A stretch of DNA of 64,000 nucleotides, from NCBI RefSeq assembly GCF_026616205.1, contig NZ_JANHGR010000001.1:1674001-1738000 (forward strand), read 5' to 3'. The position numbers were made by a program, and so were the translations under genes. Under the pieces are notes generated by a model that worked only from the letters and a program-made list of their open reading frames with translations, had not been told where the DNA came from and ran no database searches. This DNA is from Halolamina litorea (GTDB lineage: Archaea; Halobacteriota; Halobacteria; Halobacteriales; Haloferacaceae). This document shows, one piece after another, positions 8,553 to 17,046 of the stretch (position 1 is its first letter; the number at the start of each line of letters is the position of its first letter).

Positions 8553-9503
8553 TTAGTATCGGATACGTGGGTCGAGCCACGAGTAGAGGAGGTCGGCGAT
8601 CAGGTTGACGAACACGATGGTCACGGCGATCATCAGTACGATCGCTTGCAGCACCGGGAAGTCACGCTGCGTGATGGCGTCGATGAGCAGTCGCCCCACG
8701 CCGGGCCAGGAGAACACCTGCTCGATGACGACCGAGCCGTTGACGATGAACGCGACTTGGATCGCGGCCACCGTCACGACCGACACCATCGAGTTCCGGA
8801 GCACGTGCTTGACGATCACCGTGCGCTCGGAGAGGCCCTTGGCTCGCGCAGTGCGAACGTAGTCCTTGTTCAGTTCCTCGACCATGGAGGACCGCGTCAG
8901 GCGCATGATCAGCGCCGACGACGCGGTCCCCAGCGTGATCGCCGGGAGGATGATGAACTTCAGCATCGCCGGGCTCAACACGCCAACGTCAGCTGGCGGG
9001 ATCACCCGGAAGAAGCCGAGCTGGACGCTGAACACCAGCAACAGCATCAGGCCGAGCCAGAAGTTCGGCGTCGCGATACCGAGCAGCGCGCCGACGCGAC
9101 TGACCTCGTCGATGGTGTTGCCGTTGTTGACCGCTGCCAGCACGCCCAGCGGGATGCCGATACAGATGGCGATGGCGAACCCGGCCCCACCGAGCAGGAG
9201 CGTCTTGGGGAGGCGCCCGACGATCGCGTCGGAGACGCTGCGGTCCGAGATGATCGACTGACCGAAGTCGAGCATCATCGCGTCGCGCAGCCAGAGCCAG
9301 TACTGCACGTAGATCGGCTCGTTGAGGTTGTACTGTGCTTCGAGTTGCTCACGGAGTCCGGGGGTCGTCTCCTGGAACTGGAGGATGTAGTCGACCGGCG
9401 ATCCGGGAAGCATCTTCGTGAGCGAGAACGTCAGCACTGTCACGCCGAACAGCACCGGGATCATCACCAGCAGCCGCTTGATTAAGTATCGTTGAAGAGA
9501 CAT
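8553..9503 (-). CDS. dppB: peptide ABC importer permease, DppB/OppB type (system 1)
   Basis: A 316-residue permease with the typical DppB start: a short basic N-terminus and a first helix (MIPVLFGVTVLTFSLTKMLPG) leading into an extracytoplasmic loop, then five helices. The EAA loop reads ELNKDYVRTARAKGLSER, and the C-terminus ends DPRIRY as in most DppB proteins. It is preceded by the solute-binding protein gene (24-bp gap) and followed after 3 bp by the DppC-type gene. Confidence 0.93.
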   Translation of the reverse strand: MSLQRYLIKRLLVMIPVLFGVTVLTFSLTKMLPGSPVDYILQFQETTPGLREQLEAQYNLNEPIYVQYWLWLRDAMMLDFGQSIISDRSVSDAIVGRLPKTLLLGGAGFAIAICIGIPLGVLAAVNNGNTIDEVSRVGALLGIATPNFWLGLMLLLVFSVQLGFFRVIPPADVGVLSPAMLKFIILPAITLGTASSALIMRLTRSSMVEELNKDYVRTARAKGLSERTVIVKHVLRNSMVSVVTVAAIQVAFIVNGSVVIEQVFSWPGVGRLLIDAITQRDFPVLQAIVLMIAVTIVFVNLIADLLYSWLDPRIRY

Positions 9504-9527
9504 GAAGGCGGAGGAGGGGGCTGTCGT

Positions 9528-11255
9528 CTATTCGTCCTGCGTGAGGTAGGTGAACGCGCCGTCGTAGGGCGAGTAGACCCCCTTGAACTCGCCGCCGTTG
9601 ATCGGGTACGTGCGGAAGCCGTTCACGACGGTGTTGTTGTACACGTCGGTCTCCTCACCGAACCGGATGTACGCCATCGGGGCGTCCTCGGCGAGGATCT
9701 CGACGAGGTCGGTGTAGATGTCCGCACGCTCGTCGAGGTCGTAGGTCTGCTGGCCCTCAGCGAGGAGCTCGTCGACCTCCGAGTTCTCGTAGTGGCCCAT
9801 GTTGAACCCGTTCGGGGTCATGCGCTCGCTGTCGACGAGGTCGTTGACGTACGCGTTGGGGTCCCAGCCACCGGACCAACCGACGGCGATGATCTCGTTG
9901 GTGCTGGCGGAGGATTCGCCCGAGATCTTGCCGACGTACGTGTTCCACTCGTACTGGTCGACGGACACGTCGAAGTAGTCAGTGCTGTTGAGGCTCTCGG
10001 CGATCAGCTGCACCCACTGGACACGCTGGGGGTTCTCGTTCGTGATGATCGTCGTCTCGAACGGCGCTTCCACGCCGGCCTCGTTGAACCCTTCCTCGAG
10101 GAGGGTGTTGGCCTGCTCCTCGTCGTAGCCCATGTACTCCTCACCGAGGCGGTCGTTGAGGTCGTTCCACTCGTCCGTACCGAACACCGAGGAGATCTGG
10201 GAGATGGCCATGTAGGCCGGGACCCCGAGACCCTCGTAGACGGACTTGACGATGTTCTCACGCGGGACCAGCCGCGAGATTCCGCGGCGGACCTTCGCGC
10301 TGCCGAACGGGTCGACTTCCGTGGGGAAGTACATCAGGTCGAACCCGCCGGCGAGTCGGCGGTTGACCGTGAAGTCCTCCTTCTCCGCGAAGTCGCTCAG
10401 GCTCGTCGCGGGCGGGGCGTTGGCGATGTGGATGTCGCCGCCCTCGAGTGCGCCCTGCTGAGCGGACTGCTCGATGATGATGCGGTAGGTGACCGTGTCG
10501 ATGGGCGCCGTCGCGGGGACACTGTCGTCGCCCTCGAACCAGTAGTCGTCGTAGCGCTCGATGCGGAACAGCTCGTCGGGCTGGTGCTCGACGAACTGGT
10601 AGGGGCCGGTCCCGACCGGGTTCTCCGTGAGGTCGAGGTCGCCCGTCTCGGCCTCGGCCGGGACGATGCCCACCGCGGACATGTCGAACTGGAGCGGCGC
10701 GTAGGCGTTCTTGAGCGTGAACTCGATGGTGTAGTCGTCGATTATCTCCGAGGACTCGTACCAGTTGTACACGTCCGCCGCGTTGGGGGTCCCCTCGTAG
10801 CGCTCGTAGGAGACCTGAACGTCCTCCGCGGTCAGCTCCTTGCCGTTGTGGAAGGTGACACCCTCGCGGAGCTCTGCCCGCCAAACGTTCTCCTCGCCGT
10901 CGACCTGCTCGAACGTATGAGCGAGTGCGTTGTTGATCTGGCCGTCGAAGCCGACCGTCACGAGCGTCTCGTAGGTCAGGCCGAACGCCTTCACCGAGGT
11001 GGTGTCAGTCGCGCTGGCCGGGTCGAACTGCGCCACGTCGGCGCCGAACGACGCGATCAGCTCACCGCCCTGCTGGGCGTTGCCGGGGTCGGCGGGCGTC
11101 GTCGTGCCGCCGGGGCGAGCCGGGGTCCCTTCGGTCTCAGTTCCGTCGCCGCCGCCGAGGCAGCCTGCGAGCCCGGCGACGCCCGTGATACCGAGTGATT
11201 TGACAAGATTGCGGCGGGTAAGTCCAAAGTGTCCGCCCGTGTTATCTGATCCCAT
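9528..11255 (-). CDS. dppA: peptide-type ABC importer solute-binding lipoprotein, SBP family 5 (system 1)
   Basis: A 575-residue secreted binding protein. The N-terminus has a twin-arginine motif (TRRNLVKS, 13-20), a hydrophobic stretch and a lipobox LAGC (Cys about 32), so it is exported folded by Tat and lipid-anchored outside the cell. A Thr/Gly/Pro-rich linker follows. The SBP family 5 core shows the phrases TFHNGKELTAEDV and PVGTGPYQF. It is the first gene of the importer operon; a TATA-like stretch sits about 30 bp before the ATG. Peptides are the usual ligands, but nickel, glutathione and sugar binders occur in this family. Confidence 0.92.
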   Translation of the reverse strand: MGSDNTGGHFGLTRRNLVKSLGITGVAGLAGCLGGGDGTETEGTPARPGGTTTPADPGNAQQGGELIASFGADVAQFDPASATDTTSVKAFGLTYETLVTVGFDGQINNALAHTFEQVDGEENVWRAELREGVTFHNGKELTAEDVQVSYERYEGTPNAADVYNWYESSEIIDDYTIEFTLKNAYAPLQFDMSAVGIVPAEAETGDLDLTENPVGTGPYQFVEHQPDELFRIERYDDYWFEGDDSVPATAPIDTVTYRIIIEQSAQQGALEGGDIHIANAPPATSLSDFAEKEDFTVNRRLAGGFDLMYFPTEVDPFGSAKVRRGISRLVPRENIVKSVYEGLGVPAYMAISQISSVFGTDEWNDLNDRLGEEYMGYDEEQANTLLEEGFNEAGVEAPFETTIITNENPQRVQWVQLIAESLNSTDYFDVSVDQYEWNTYVGKISGESSASTNEIIAVGWSGGWDPNAYVNDLVDSERMTPNGFNMGHYENSEVDELLAEGQQTYDLDERADIYTDLVEILAEDAPMAYIRFGEETDVYNNTVVNGFRTYPINGGEFKGVYSPYDGAFTYLTQDE

Positions 11256-11381
11256 GTGTAGTCATTACGCGGAGTGCGCGATGTATGAAGGTTTCGTTGC
11301 GGGATTGCGTGTTTCGAACCAGAATACCCCCAGAAACGGCACCTGCTGCGTTCCGCTCTGAATCCCAGAATCGTCGGGGAA

Positions 11382-11388
11382 GTATAAG
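11382..11388 (+). promoter_or_regulatory. TATA-like box of the DUF1508-repeat gene
   Basis: The heptamer gtataag lies about 34 bp before the ATG at 11419, which would leave a leader of only a few bases. Confidence 0.45.
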
Positions 11389-11418
11389 TCGTCGTGGGAG
11401 AAAGTACCGAGTGGGATA

Positions 11419-13275
11419 ATGTCTACCAAGGAATCAACTGAAGGTACACTCGAGGAACTATACCGGTCCCGAATCGGCGAACCACGGACCGACGACGAGG
11501 TGCGTGGCTACTGGGTGTTCGTCGTCGGCCTGTTCCTCGGCGTCGCCGGCGTCCTGCTGTTCCTCGCCAGTCAACCACAGGGGAGCATCAGGCAGGCGTC
11601 GATGATCGCGGTCGGGGTGGGGCTGATACTCGTGTTCGTGGGAACCGTGATCCGTCTCCCCTTGCAACCACGGGCGCTGCTCTTAGTGTATATCGGTGGC
11701 GTGGTTGCGTTCGCCGGCGTCGCCTACTTCGTCGCCGTGTTCCCCGACGGGTGGTCGCTCCGGAACGGGAACGCCGTCGTGATCACCCTCTACGGGCTCG
11801 GGCTGTTGATCATCGGCATCGGGGGCATCGCCGTCCCGCTGCTCGGGAGCGCCGACCGGAACCCGGAGGCGGCGACACTCCGGCGTGAACTGGCGGAACT
11901 CGACGACGTGCTCGAGGACGCCGCGGCCGACGAGGAGGACCTCGCCGCCGAGGTCGGAGAACTCCGACGGGAACTCGACGACTCCGAGAACGCCGCGGCC
12001 ACACTGCAGGCCGCCGTCGCGTCGCTCACCGAGGAACTCGCGGAGGCGGAGGGCGAGGAGACCGAACTCCGGCGAGAGTTGGCGGCGCTCGACGACGTGC
12101 TCGAGGACGCCGCGGCCGACGAGGAAGACCTTGCCGCCGAGATCGGCGAACTCCGGCGGGCGCTGGCCGACTCGGAGAACACGGCCGCCACGCTCGGGCA
12201 GGCCGTCACAGCACTCTCGGCGGACCTCGCCGACGTCGAGACCAGCGAGGACGACCTCATCGAGCAACTCTGGTCGCTCCGACAGAGCCAGGCCCGCTTC
12301 GAACTGTACGAGGACAAGCGCGGCGAGTACCGGTTCCGCCTCCGACACCGCAACGGCAACGTCATCGCGACGGGCGGCGAGGGGTACACACAGCGGCACA
12401 ACGCCCAGAACGGGATCGAGAGCGTCCGTCGGAACGCGCTGGGGGCGCCGGTGCTCCGGATCGAACCCGAGCCGGACGAAGCTGCCGAGACCGGCGACGC
12501 GGCGGAGTCGGCTGCGCCGGCCGAGCCCTTCGAGGAACCCGAGAGTCAGACGACCTTCGAACTGTTCGAGGACAAGCGCGGGGAGTTCCGCTGGCGGCTC
12601 CGCCACGACAACGGGAACATCGTCGCCGACAGCGGCGAGGGGTACCGCCGGAAGTCGGCTGCCACGAACGCCATCGAGCGGGTTCAGGGCTACGCCGGGC
12701 CGGCCGAATACCTCCGACTCGACCCGACCGGGTTCGAGGTCTACCGTGATGCGGCGGGCCAGTGGCGCTGGCGACTCGTCCACCGGAACGGCAACGTCCT
12801 CGCCGACGGCGGCGAGGGGTACACTCGGCGCCGCGACGCTCGCCGCGCCCTCGACCGGGTCCGTGAGGGGATGGACGACCTCGAGTTCGAGACCTACGAG
12901 GACGACGCCGGGGAGTACCGCTGGCGGTTGAAGTCCGGCAACGGACGGATCGTCGCCGACAGCGGCGAGGGCTACAGCAGGGCCTCGGCCCGCGACGACG
13001 CCGTCGAACGGGTGCGGAACTACGCCCCCGACGCTCACGCACTCGACATCGGGCCGGCCGCCTTCGAGGTGTTCGAGGACAAGGGCGGGAAGTTCCGCTG
13101 GCGGCTCCGCCACCGGAACGGCCAGATCATCGCCGACTGCGGCGAGGGCTACGCCGAGAAGTCCAAAGCCGAGGACGCGGTCGATCGGTTCAAACTGAAC
13201 GCCCCCGACGCCGAGGTGGTCGAGGAGGGCGACGGCGCGGACGACGACGAACCGGCCGCCGAGGACGCAGCGTAG
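11419..13275 (+). CDS. membrane-anchored coiled-coil protein with five DUF1508 repeats
   Basis: A 618-residue protein in three parts. Residues 30-140 hold four hydrophobic helices. Residues 150-290 form an acidic coiled coil made of two near-identical 63-residue copies (LDDVLEDAAADEEDL at 161 and again at 224). Residues 294 to about 600 hold five copies of a 45-50 residue unit starting at about 294, 380, 439, 490 and 549, each reading FE-x-[YF]-x-D-x-x-G-[EQK]-[YFW]-R-[FW]-R-L-x-x-x-N-G-x-[IV] and then GEGY. This is the DUF1508 (YegP-like) motif, usually found as one or two copies in small proteins. A 28-residue acidic Ala/Glu-rich linker separates copies 1 and 2, and the tail is acidic. The repeats are probably cytosolic. 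Function unknown. Confidence 0.85.
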   Translation: MSTKESTEGTLEELYRSRIGEPRTDDEVRGYWVFVVGLFLGVAGVLLFLASQPQGSIRQASMIAVGVGLILVFVGTVIRLPLQPRALLLVYIGGVVAFAGVAYFVAVFPDGWSLRNGNAVVITLYGLGLLIIGIGGIAVPLLGSADRNPEAATLRRELAELDDVLEDAAADEEDLAAEVGELRRELDDSENAAATLQAAVASLTEELAEAEGEETELRRELAALDDVLEDAAADEEDLAAEIGELRRALADSENTAATLGQAVTALSADLADVETSEDDLIEQLWSLRQSQARFELYEDKRGEYRFRLRHRNGNVIATGGEGYTQRHNAQNGIESVRRNALGAPVLRIEPEPDEAAETGDAAESAAPAEPFEEPESQTTFELFEDKRGEFRWRLRHDNGNIVADSGEGYRRKSAATNAIERVQGYAGPAEYLRLDPTGFEVYRDAAGQWRWRLVHRNGNVLADGGEGYTRRRDARRALDRVREGMDDLEFETYEDDAGEYRWRLKSGNGRIVADSGEGYSRASARDDAVERVRNYAPDAHALDIGPAAFEVFEDKGGKFRWRLRHRNGQIIADCGEGYAEKSKAEDAVDRFKLNAPDAEVVEEGDGADDDEPAAEDAA

Positions 13276-13300
13276 CGCCGAACGCCCCTTTTTCAGTCGG
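13276..13300. terminator. shared T-tract between convergent genes
   Basis: The 25-bp gap between the DUF1508-repeat gene and trkH holds cccctttttcag, a plus-strand T run of the sort that ends archaeal transcription. There is no hairpin. Confidence 0.35.
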
Positions 13301-14905
13301 TCAGCGACGCCAGTACTCCGGCGTGAGACAGACCAGCAGCGGCAGTATCTCCAGCCTACCCGCCCACATCAGTCCGACCATGAACAGCTTCGAGGTGTTC
13401 GGGAACGGGATGTAGCCGCCCATCGGGCCCAGTCGGTAGAACGCCGGGCCGACGTTGCCAAGCGTCGACGCCGCCGCCGAGATGAGTTCGAGGACGGTGA
13501 ACTCCATCCCCACCCGCGTACTGTCGATGGCGAGCACGAACGCCCCGAGGAAGAACACGACGAGGTACAGCAGCGTGAACGTCATGATCCCCCGGACGGC
13601 ACGGTCATCGAGGGCGTTCCCGCCGAGCCTGACCGGCCGGACCGCCTCGGGGTGGGCGCTCGTGAACAGCTCCCGCCGGACGGTTTTCGCGATGACGATC
13701 CACCGAATGATCTTGACGGCCCCACCCGTCGACCCCGCTGAGCCGCCGACGAACATCCCGAACAGCAGCGCGTACTTCGCCGCGGAGCCCCACATGTCGA
13801 AGTCGATGCTCGCGTAGCCCGTCGTCGTCACGATGGAGACCGCTTGGAACAGCGCGTGGCGGAGCGACGGTTCGAGGCTGCCCGTGAGGGCGGCGGCCTG
13901 CTCGGTCAGGTAGGCGGCGTCGAACGTCGCCCCCTCGGGGACGCCCGTCGCGAAGCCGCCGGTGAACAGCAGTCCGGTGATGATGGCCGTCAGGACGCCC
14001 ATCGCGCCGAGGTAGCCACGGAACTCGGTGTCGTTCCAGAGCTTCTCGGGCGACCCCGAGAGCGCCCGCCAGATGAGCGCGAAGTTCGTTCCGGCGATCA
14101 CCATGAACGGGATGATGACCCACTGGACCGCCGCGGAGAACGCCTCGATGCTGCGAGCCTGCGGGGAGAACCCGCCCGTCGGCATCGTCGTCAGTCCGTG
14201 TGCGACGGCGTTGTAGGCGTCCATGTTCGGGCCGGCCATCCCGGCGAGGTCGAGGCCGTAGAGCAACATGATCTCGACCACGGTGATGGCGAAGTAGGCA
14301 CCCCAGAGCACGCGAGCGGTCTCGGCGATCTTGGGGCTGAGCTTCTCTATCCCCGGGCCCGGGGCTTCGGCGTCCATCAGCTGTGCGCCCCCGACGGAGA
14401 GTTCGGGGAGGATCGCCACCGCGAGCACGACGATCCCCATGCCGCCGAGCCACTGAGTGAGCTGGCGCCAGATCATCACGCCGTAGGTGTGGTCGGTGAC
14501 GTTGATGCTGCCGAGAACGGTGGCGCCGGTGGTGGTGAACCCAGACATCGACTCGAACAGCGCGTTGGCGGGGTTGCCGAGCGTCGAATCGGGGTGGATC
14601 GGTGAGAGCAGCCCCGGGATCCCGTGGGCCTCGACGAGGTACGGGATGGTGCCGACGACGGCGACGGCGAGCCACGTCGTCGCGACCATCAGGAACGCCT
14701 CCCGCGGCCCGATGTCGGGATCGGGAGCCAACCGCTCGAGCCCACCGCCGGCGAGCAGCGTGACCGCGATGGTGAGCACGAACGGGGCGACCGTCTCACC
14801 GTAGAGCAGCGCCACGACGACGGGGAGCAGCAGGGGGACGGTGAGGTACTTCAGTACCGTCCCGACGAGGCTGAGGCTTGCACGGTAATCGACGCGTATC
14901 GACAC
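13301..14905 (-). CDS. trkH: TrkH family potassium uptake channel subunit
   Basis: A 534-residue integral membrane protein with the four-fold M1-P-M2 layout of Trk/Ktr channels. The four selectivity-filter regions are visible as SGFTTTGAT, TTMPTGGFS, VTTTGYASI and STLGNVGPA; each has the central glycine. The C-terminus (LVCLTPEYWRR) is as in other archaeal TrkH. It should import K+, the main compatible solute of haloarchaea, gated by the nucleotide-binding TrkA encoded 54 bp upstream on the same strand. Confidence 0.95.
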   Translation of the reverse strand: MSIRVDYRASLSLVGTVLKYLTVPLLLPVVVALLYGETVAPFVLTIAVTLLAGGGLERLAPDPDIGPREAFLMVATTWLAVAVVGTIPYLVEAHGIPGLLSPIHPDSTLGNPANALFESMSGFTTTGATVLGSINVTDHTYGVMIWRQLTQWLGGMGIVVLAVAILPELSVGGAQLMDAEAPGPGIEKLSPKIAETARVLWGAYFAITVVEIMLLYGLDLAGMAGPNMDAYNAVAHGLTTMPTGGFSPQARSIEAFSAAVQWVIIPFMVIAGTNFALIWRALSGSPEKLWNDTEFRGYLGAMGVLTAIITGLLFTGGFATGVPEGATFDAAYLTEQAAALTGSLEPSLRHALFQAVSIVTTTGYASIDFDMWGSAAKYALLFGMFVGGSAGSTGGAVKIIRWIVIAKTVRRELFTSAHPEAVRPVRLGGNALDDRAVRGIMTFTLLYLVVFFLGAFVLAIDSTRVGMEFTVLELISAAASTLGNVGPAFYRLGPMGGYIPFPNTSKLFMVGLMWAGRLEILPLLVCLTPEYWRR

Positions 14906-14959
14906 GGTTGTTCCCGAGGAGACGCGTTCAGCGTTTCAAGCTACTGTTTCGGGGACCGA

Positions 14960-16294
14960 CTACAGCAGCCCCGACACTTCGTCGGCGTGCTCGGAGTCGA
15001 CGAACAGCACGACGTGATCGCCGGCTTCGAGCGTCGTCGCCCCGCGGGGGACGGTGTACTCGCCGCCGCGGATGATGGCGCCGATCACCACGTCGTCGGG
15101 GAGTTCGTGGATCGACTCCTGGATCTGTTTGCCGGCCAGCGGGCTGTCGGCGGCGACCTCGATCTCGAGCACCTCCCCGCGCCCGCTCTCGACCATCGCG
15201 ACGTTCTCGGCGCCGCCGGCACGGGTAAACCGGGTGATCTCCTCGGCGACGACCTGCCGGGGGTTGATCCCCACGTCGATCCCGACCCGCTCGAACAGGT
15301 CGACGTACTCCTCCTGATCGATGACGGCCACGCTCCGGTCGGCGCCGACCCCCTCGGCCAACAACGACGCGAGCAGGTTCTTCTCGTCGGAGTCGAGCGC
15401 GGCGACGACGACTTCCGCGTCGCCGATGTGTTCGCGCTCGAGGAACTCCACGTCGGTCGCGTCGGTCTCCATCACCATCGTGTCGGGGAGCTTCTCGGCG
15501 AGTTCGCGGGCCCGCTCCGGATCGCGTTCCAGCAGCCGGGCCGAGACGCCACGCTCGCTCAGCAGGCGGGCGATGTGGTAGCCGATCTCGCTGCCGCCGA
15601 CGATCACCACCTCGCCGGAGAGGGCGGTCTCGTCTGGGGCCACGTCGCCCGCGAACGAGCGGACGCTGCGGGGCGTGCCGATGACCACCAGTCGGTCACC
15701 CGAACAGAGCTTCGTCTCCCCCGTGGGGATCTGCATCTCCTCCTCGCGGACGATGGCCGCGAACGTCAGGGCGTCGTAGGTGTCGGCCTCGGCGACGGTC
15801 TGCCCCGAGAGGGGCGACTCCTCGCCGACCTCGAACTCCGCCATCTCGACGCAGCCGTTGCCGAACGTGTCCGCGTCCCGAGCGGCCGGGAGGCCGACGA
15901 CGCGGACGATCGACTCGGCGGCCAGCAGGTACGTACAGACCATGAAGTCGATCCCGAAGGCGGACTCGGAGTGTTGCCACGTCCGGAGGTACTCGGTGTT
16001 CTTGATCCGGGCGATGGTGAACGCGTCCGAGATCGCCTTCACCGTCGAACAGACCACGATGTTGGTCTCGTCGTCGTCGGTGGAGGCGATCACCATGTCG
16101 GCGTCGGTCACGCCGGCTTCCTCGAGCGCCGAGACGCTCGTCCCGTCGCCCTGTACCGCGAGCACGTCGAGGGAGTAGTTGATCTCCTCGACCCGGTCGG
16201 GGTCCTGTTCGACGATGACGACGTCGTGAGCGTCGCTCAGGTCGGCAGCGATGCTCTCCCCGACCTGCCCGGCGCCGACGATGATCACACGCAC
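14960..16294 (-). CDS. trkA: Trk potassium uptake system protein TrkA
   Basis: A 444-residue cytosolic regulator with the duplicated RCK plan: TrkA-N (1-125, starting with the nucleotide loop GAGQVGESIA), TrkA-C (about 140-215), a second TrkA-N (about 225-345, VIVGGSEIGYHIA) and a second TrkA-C (about 360-444). Two-RCK TrkA proteins assemble as a gating ring under TrkH and respond to NAD(H) or ATP/ADP. Genes for the SRPBCC protein, TrkA and TrkH lie in this order on the minus strand with gaps of 39 and 54 bp, so they are probably co-transcribed. Confidence 0.95.
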   Translation of the reverse strand: MRVIIVGAGQVGESIAADLSDAHDVVIVEQDPDRVEEINYSLDVLAVQGDGTSVSALEEAGVTDADMVIASTDDDETNIVVCSTVKAISDAFTIARIKNTEYLRTWQHSESAFGIDFMVCTYLLAAESIVRVVGLPAARDADTFGNGCVEMAEFEVGEESPLSGQTVAEADTYDALTFAAIVREEEMQIPTGETKLCSGDRLVVIGTPRSVRSFAGDVAPDETALSGEVVIVGGSEIGYHIARLLSERGVSARLLERDPERARELAEKLPDTMVMETDATDVEFLEREHIGDAEVVVAALDSDEKNLLASLLAEGVGADRSVAVIDQEEYVDLFERVGIDVGINPRQVVAEEITRFTRAGGAENVAMVESGRGEVLEIEVAADSPLAGKQIQESIHELPDDVVIGAIIRGGEYTVPRGATTLEAGDHVVLFVDSEHADEVSGLL

Positions 16295-16333
16295 GAATGG
16301 GTCACTCGTGGGAGACGACTCGTCCGGGCCCCA

Positions 16334-16903
16334 TCACGCTTTCTCTTCGGGCGGGAACGGCGAATCGGCGGCATCGGCGCCGGTCCGGACCGTCAGGTCG
16401 ACAGCGCGCTTCCGGCCTTCGAGGTCCGCAGCGGCCCGCTCGACGATGGTCCGGGCCTCGCGCTCCACGAGGGGTTTTGCCTTCTCGATCACCCAGTCGA
16501 ACGAGACCAGCCGCGGCAGGTCGACGAGTCCGGCGTGGGCCGTCTCTGGGGCGTACTCGACCTCGAACCGGACCGACACCGCGTCTTCGGCCCACTCGGG
16601 GGCGTCGGCCGGCAACTCCCGTTCGGCCACCAGCCAGCGGCCGCCGGCGTCGAAGTCGCCCAGGACCTCCCACTCGATCCGTCGGGGGGCGTCGACCTCC
16701 ACCACCGCCGACCGCGCGGTGTAGTCGAGTTTCCACCACTCGAACCGCAGCGCGTAGCGGGCCGTTTCGCCCGGGCCGGGGTCGAGGACGTCGACGCGGT
16801 CGAGGTACTTCGAGTAGTTCGCGTACCCCGGGAAGTCCTCGAGGAACGCGAACACCTCCGACGCGGGACGGTAGACCACGGTGTCGACGGCGAGGTACTC
16901 CAT
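16334..16903 (-). CDS. SRPBCC (START-like) family protein
   Basis: A 189-residue soluble protein with the start pattern of polyketide cyclase/START-like domains: a first strand (DTVVYRPASEVFAFLEDFPGY is the typical helix-grip opening), a string of beta strands through residue 130 and a long C-terminal helix (about 140-175). The fold binds hydrophobic ligands; no ligand can be named. It lies 39 bp upstream of trkA on the same strand, so it may be co-expressed with the potassium system, though the functional link is not evident. Confidence 0.8.
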   Translation of the reverse strand: MEYLAVDTVVYRPASEVFAFLEDFPGYANYSKYLDRVDVLDPGPGETARYALRFEWWKLDYTARSAVVEVDAPRRIEWEVLGDFDAGGRWLVAERELPADAPEWAEDAVSVRFEVEYAPETAHAGLVDLPRLVSFDWVIEKAKPLVEREARTIVERAAADLEGRKRAVDLTVRTGADAADSPFPPEEKA

Positions 16904-17046
16904 GCGCCCCCCAACGCGACTCCGCCCCTTTAGCCCCGCGGGTCGCCGATACCGGCGTCGTCGGGGCCGCGATCCCCGCGCCGCAGGGCGAAACGTGTGA
17001 CTCAGCTTCGATGCCTTCTTCCGAACCGCAGAGGTTTCGGTTCGTA

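Noticed and set aside
9492-11198. A 568-codon open frame antisense to the importer 1 binding protein
   Set aside because: Same GC-driven artefact; the minus-strand gene has a Tat signal, lipobox and SBP family motifs.
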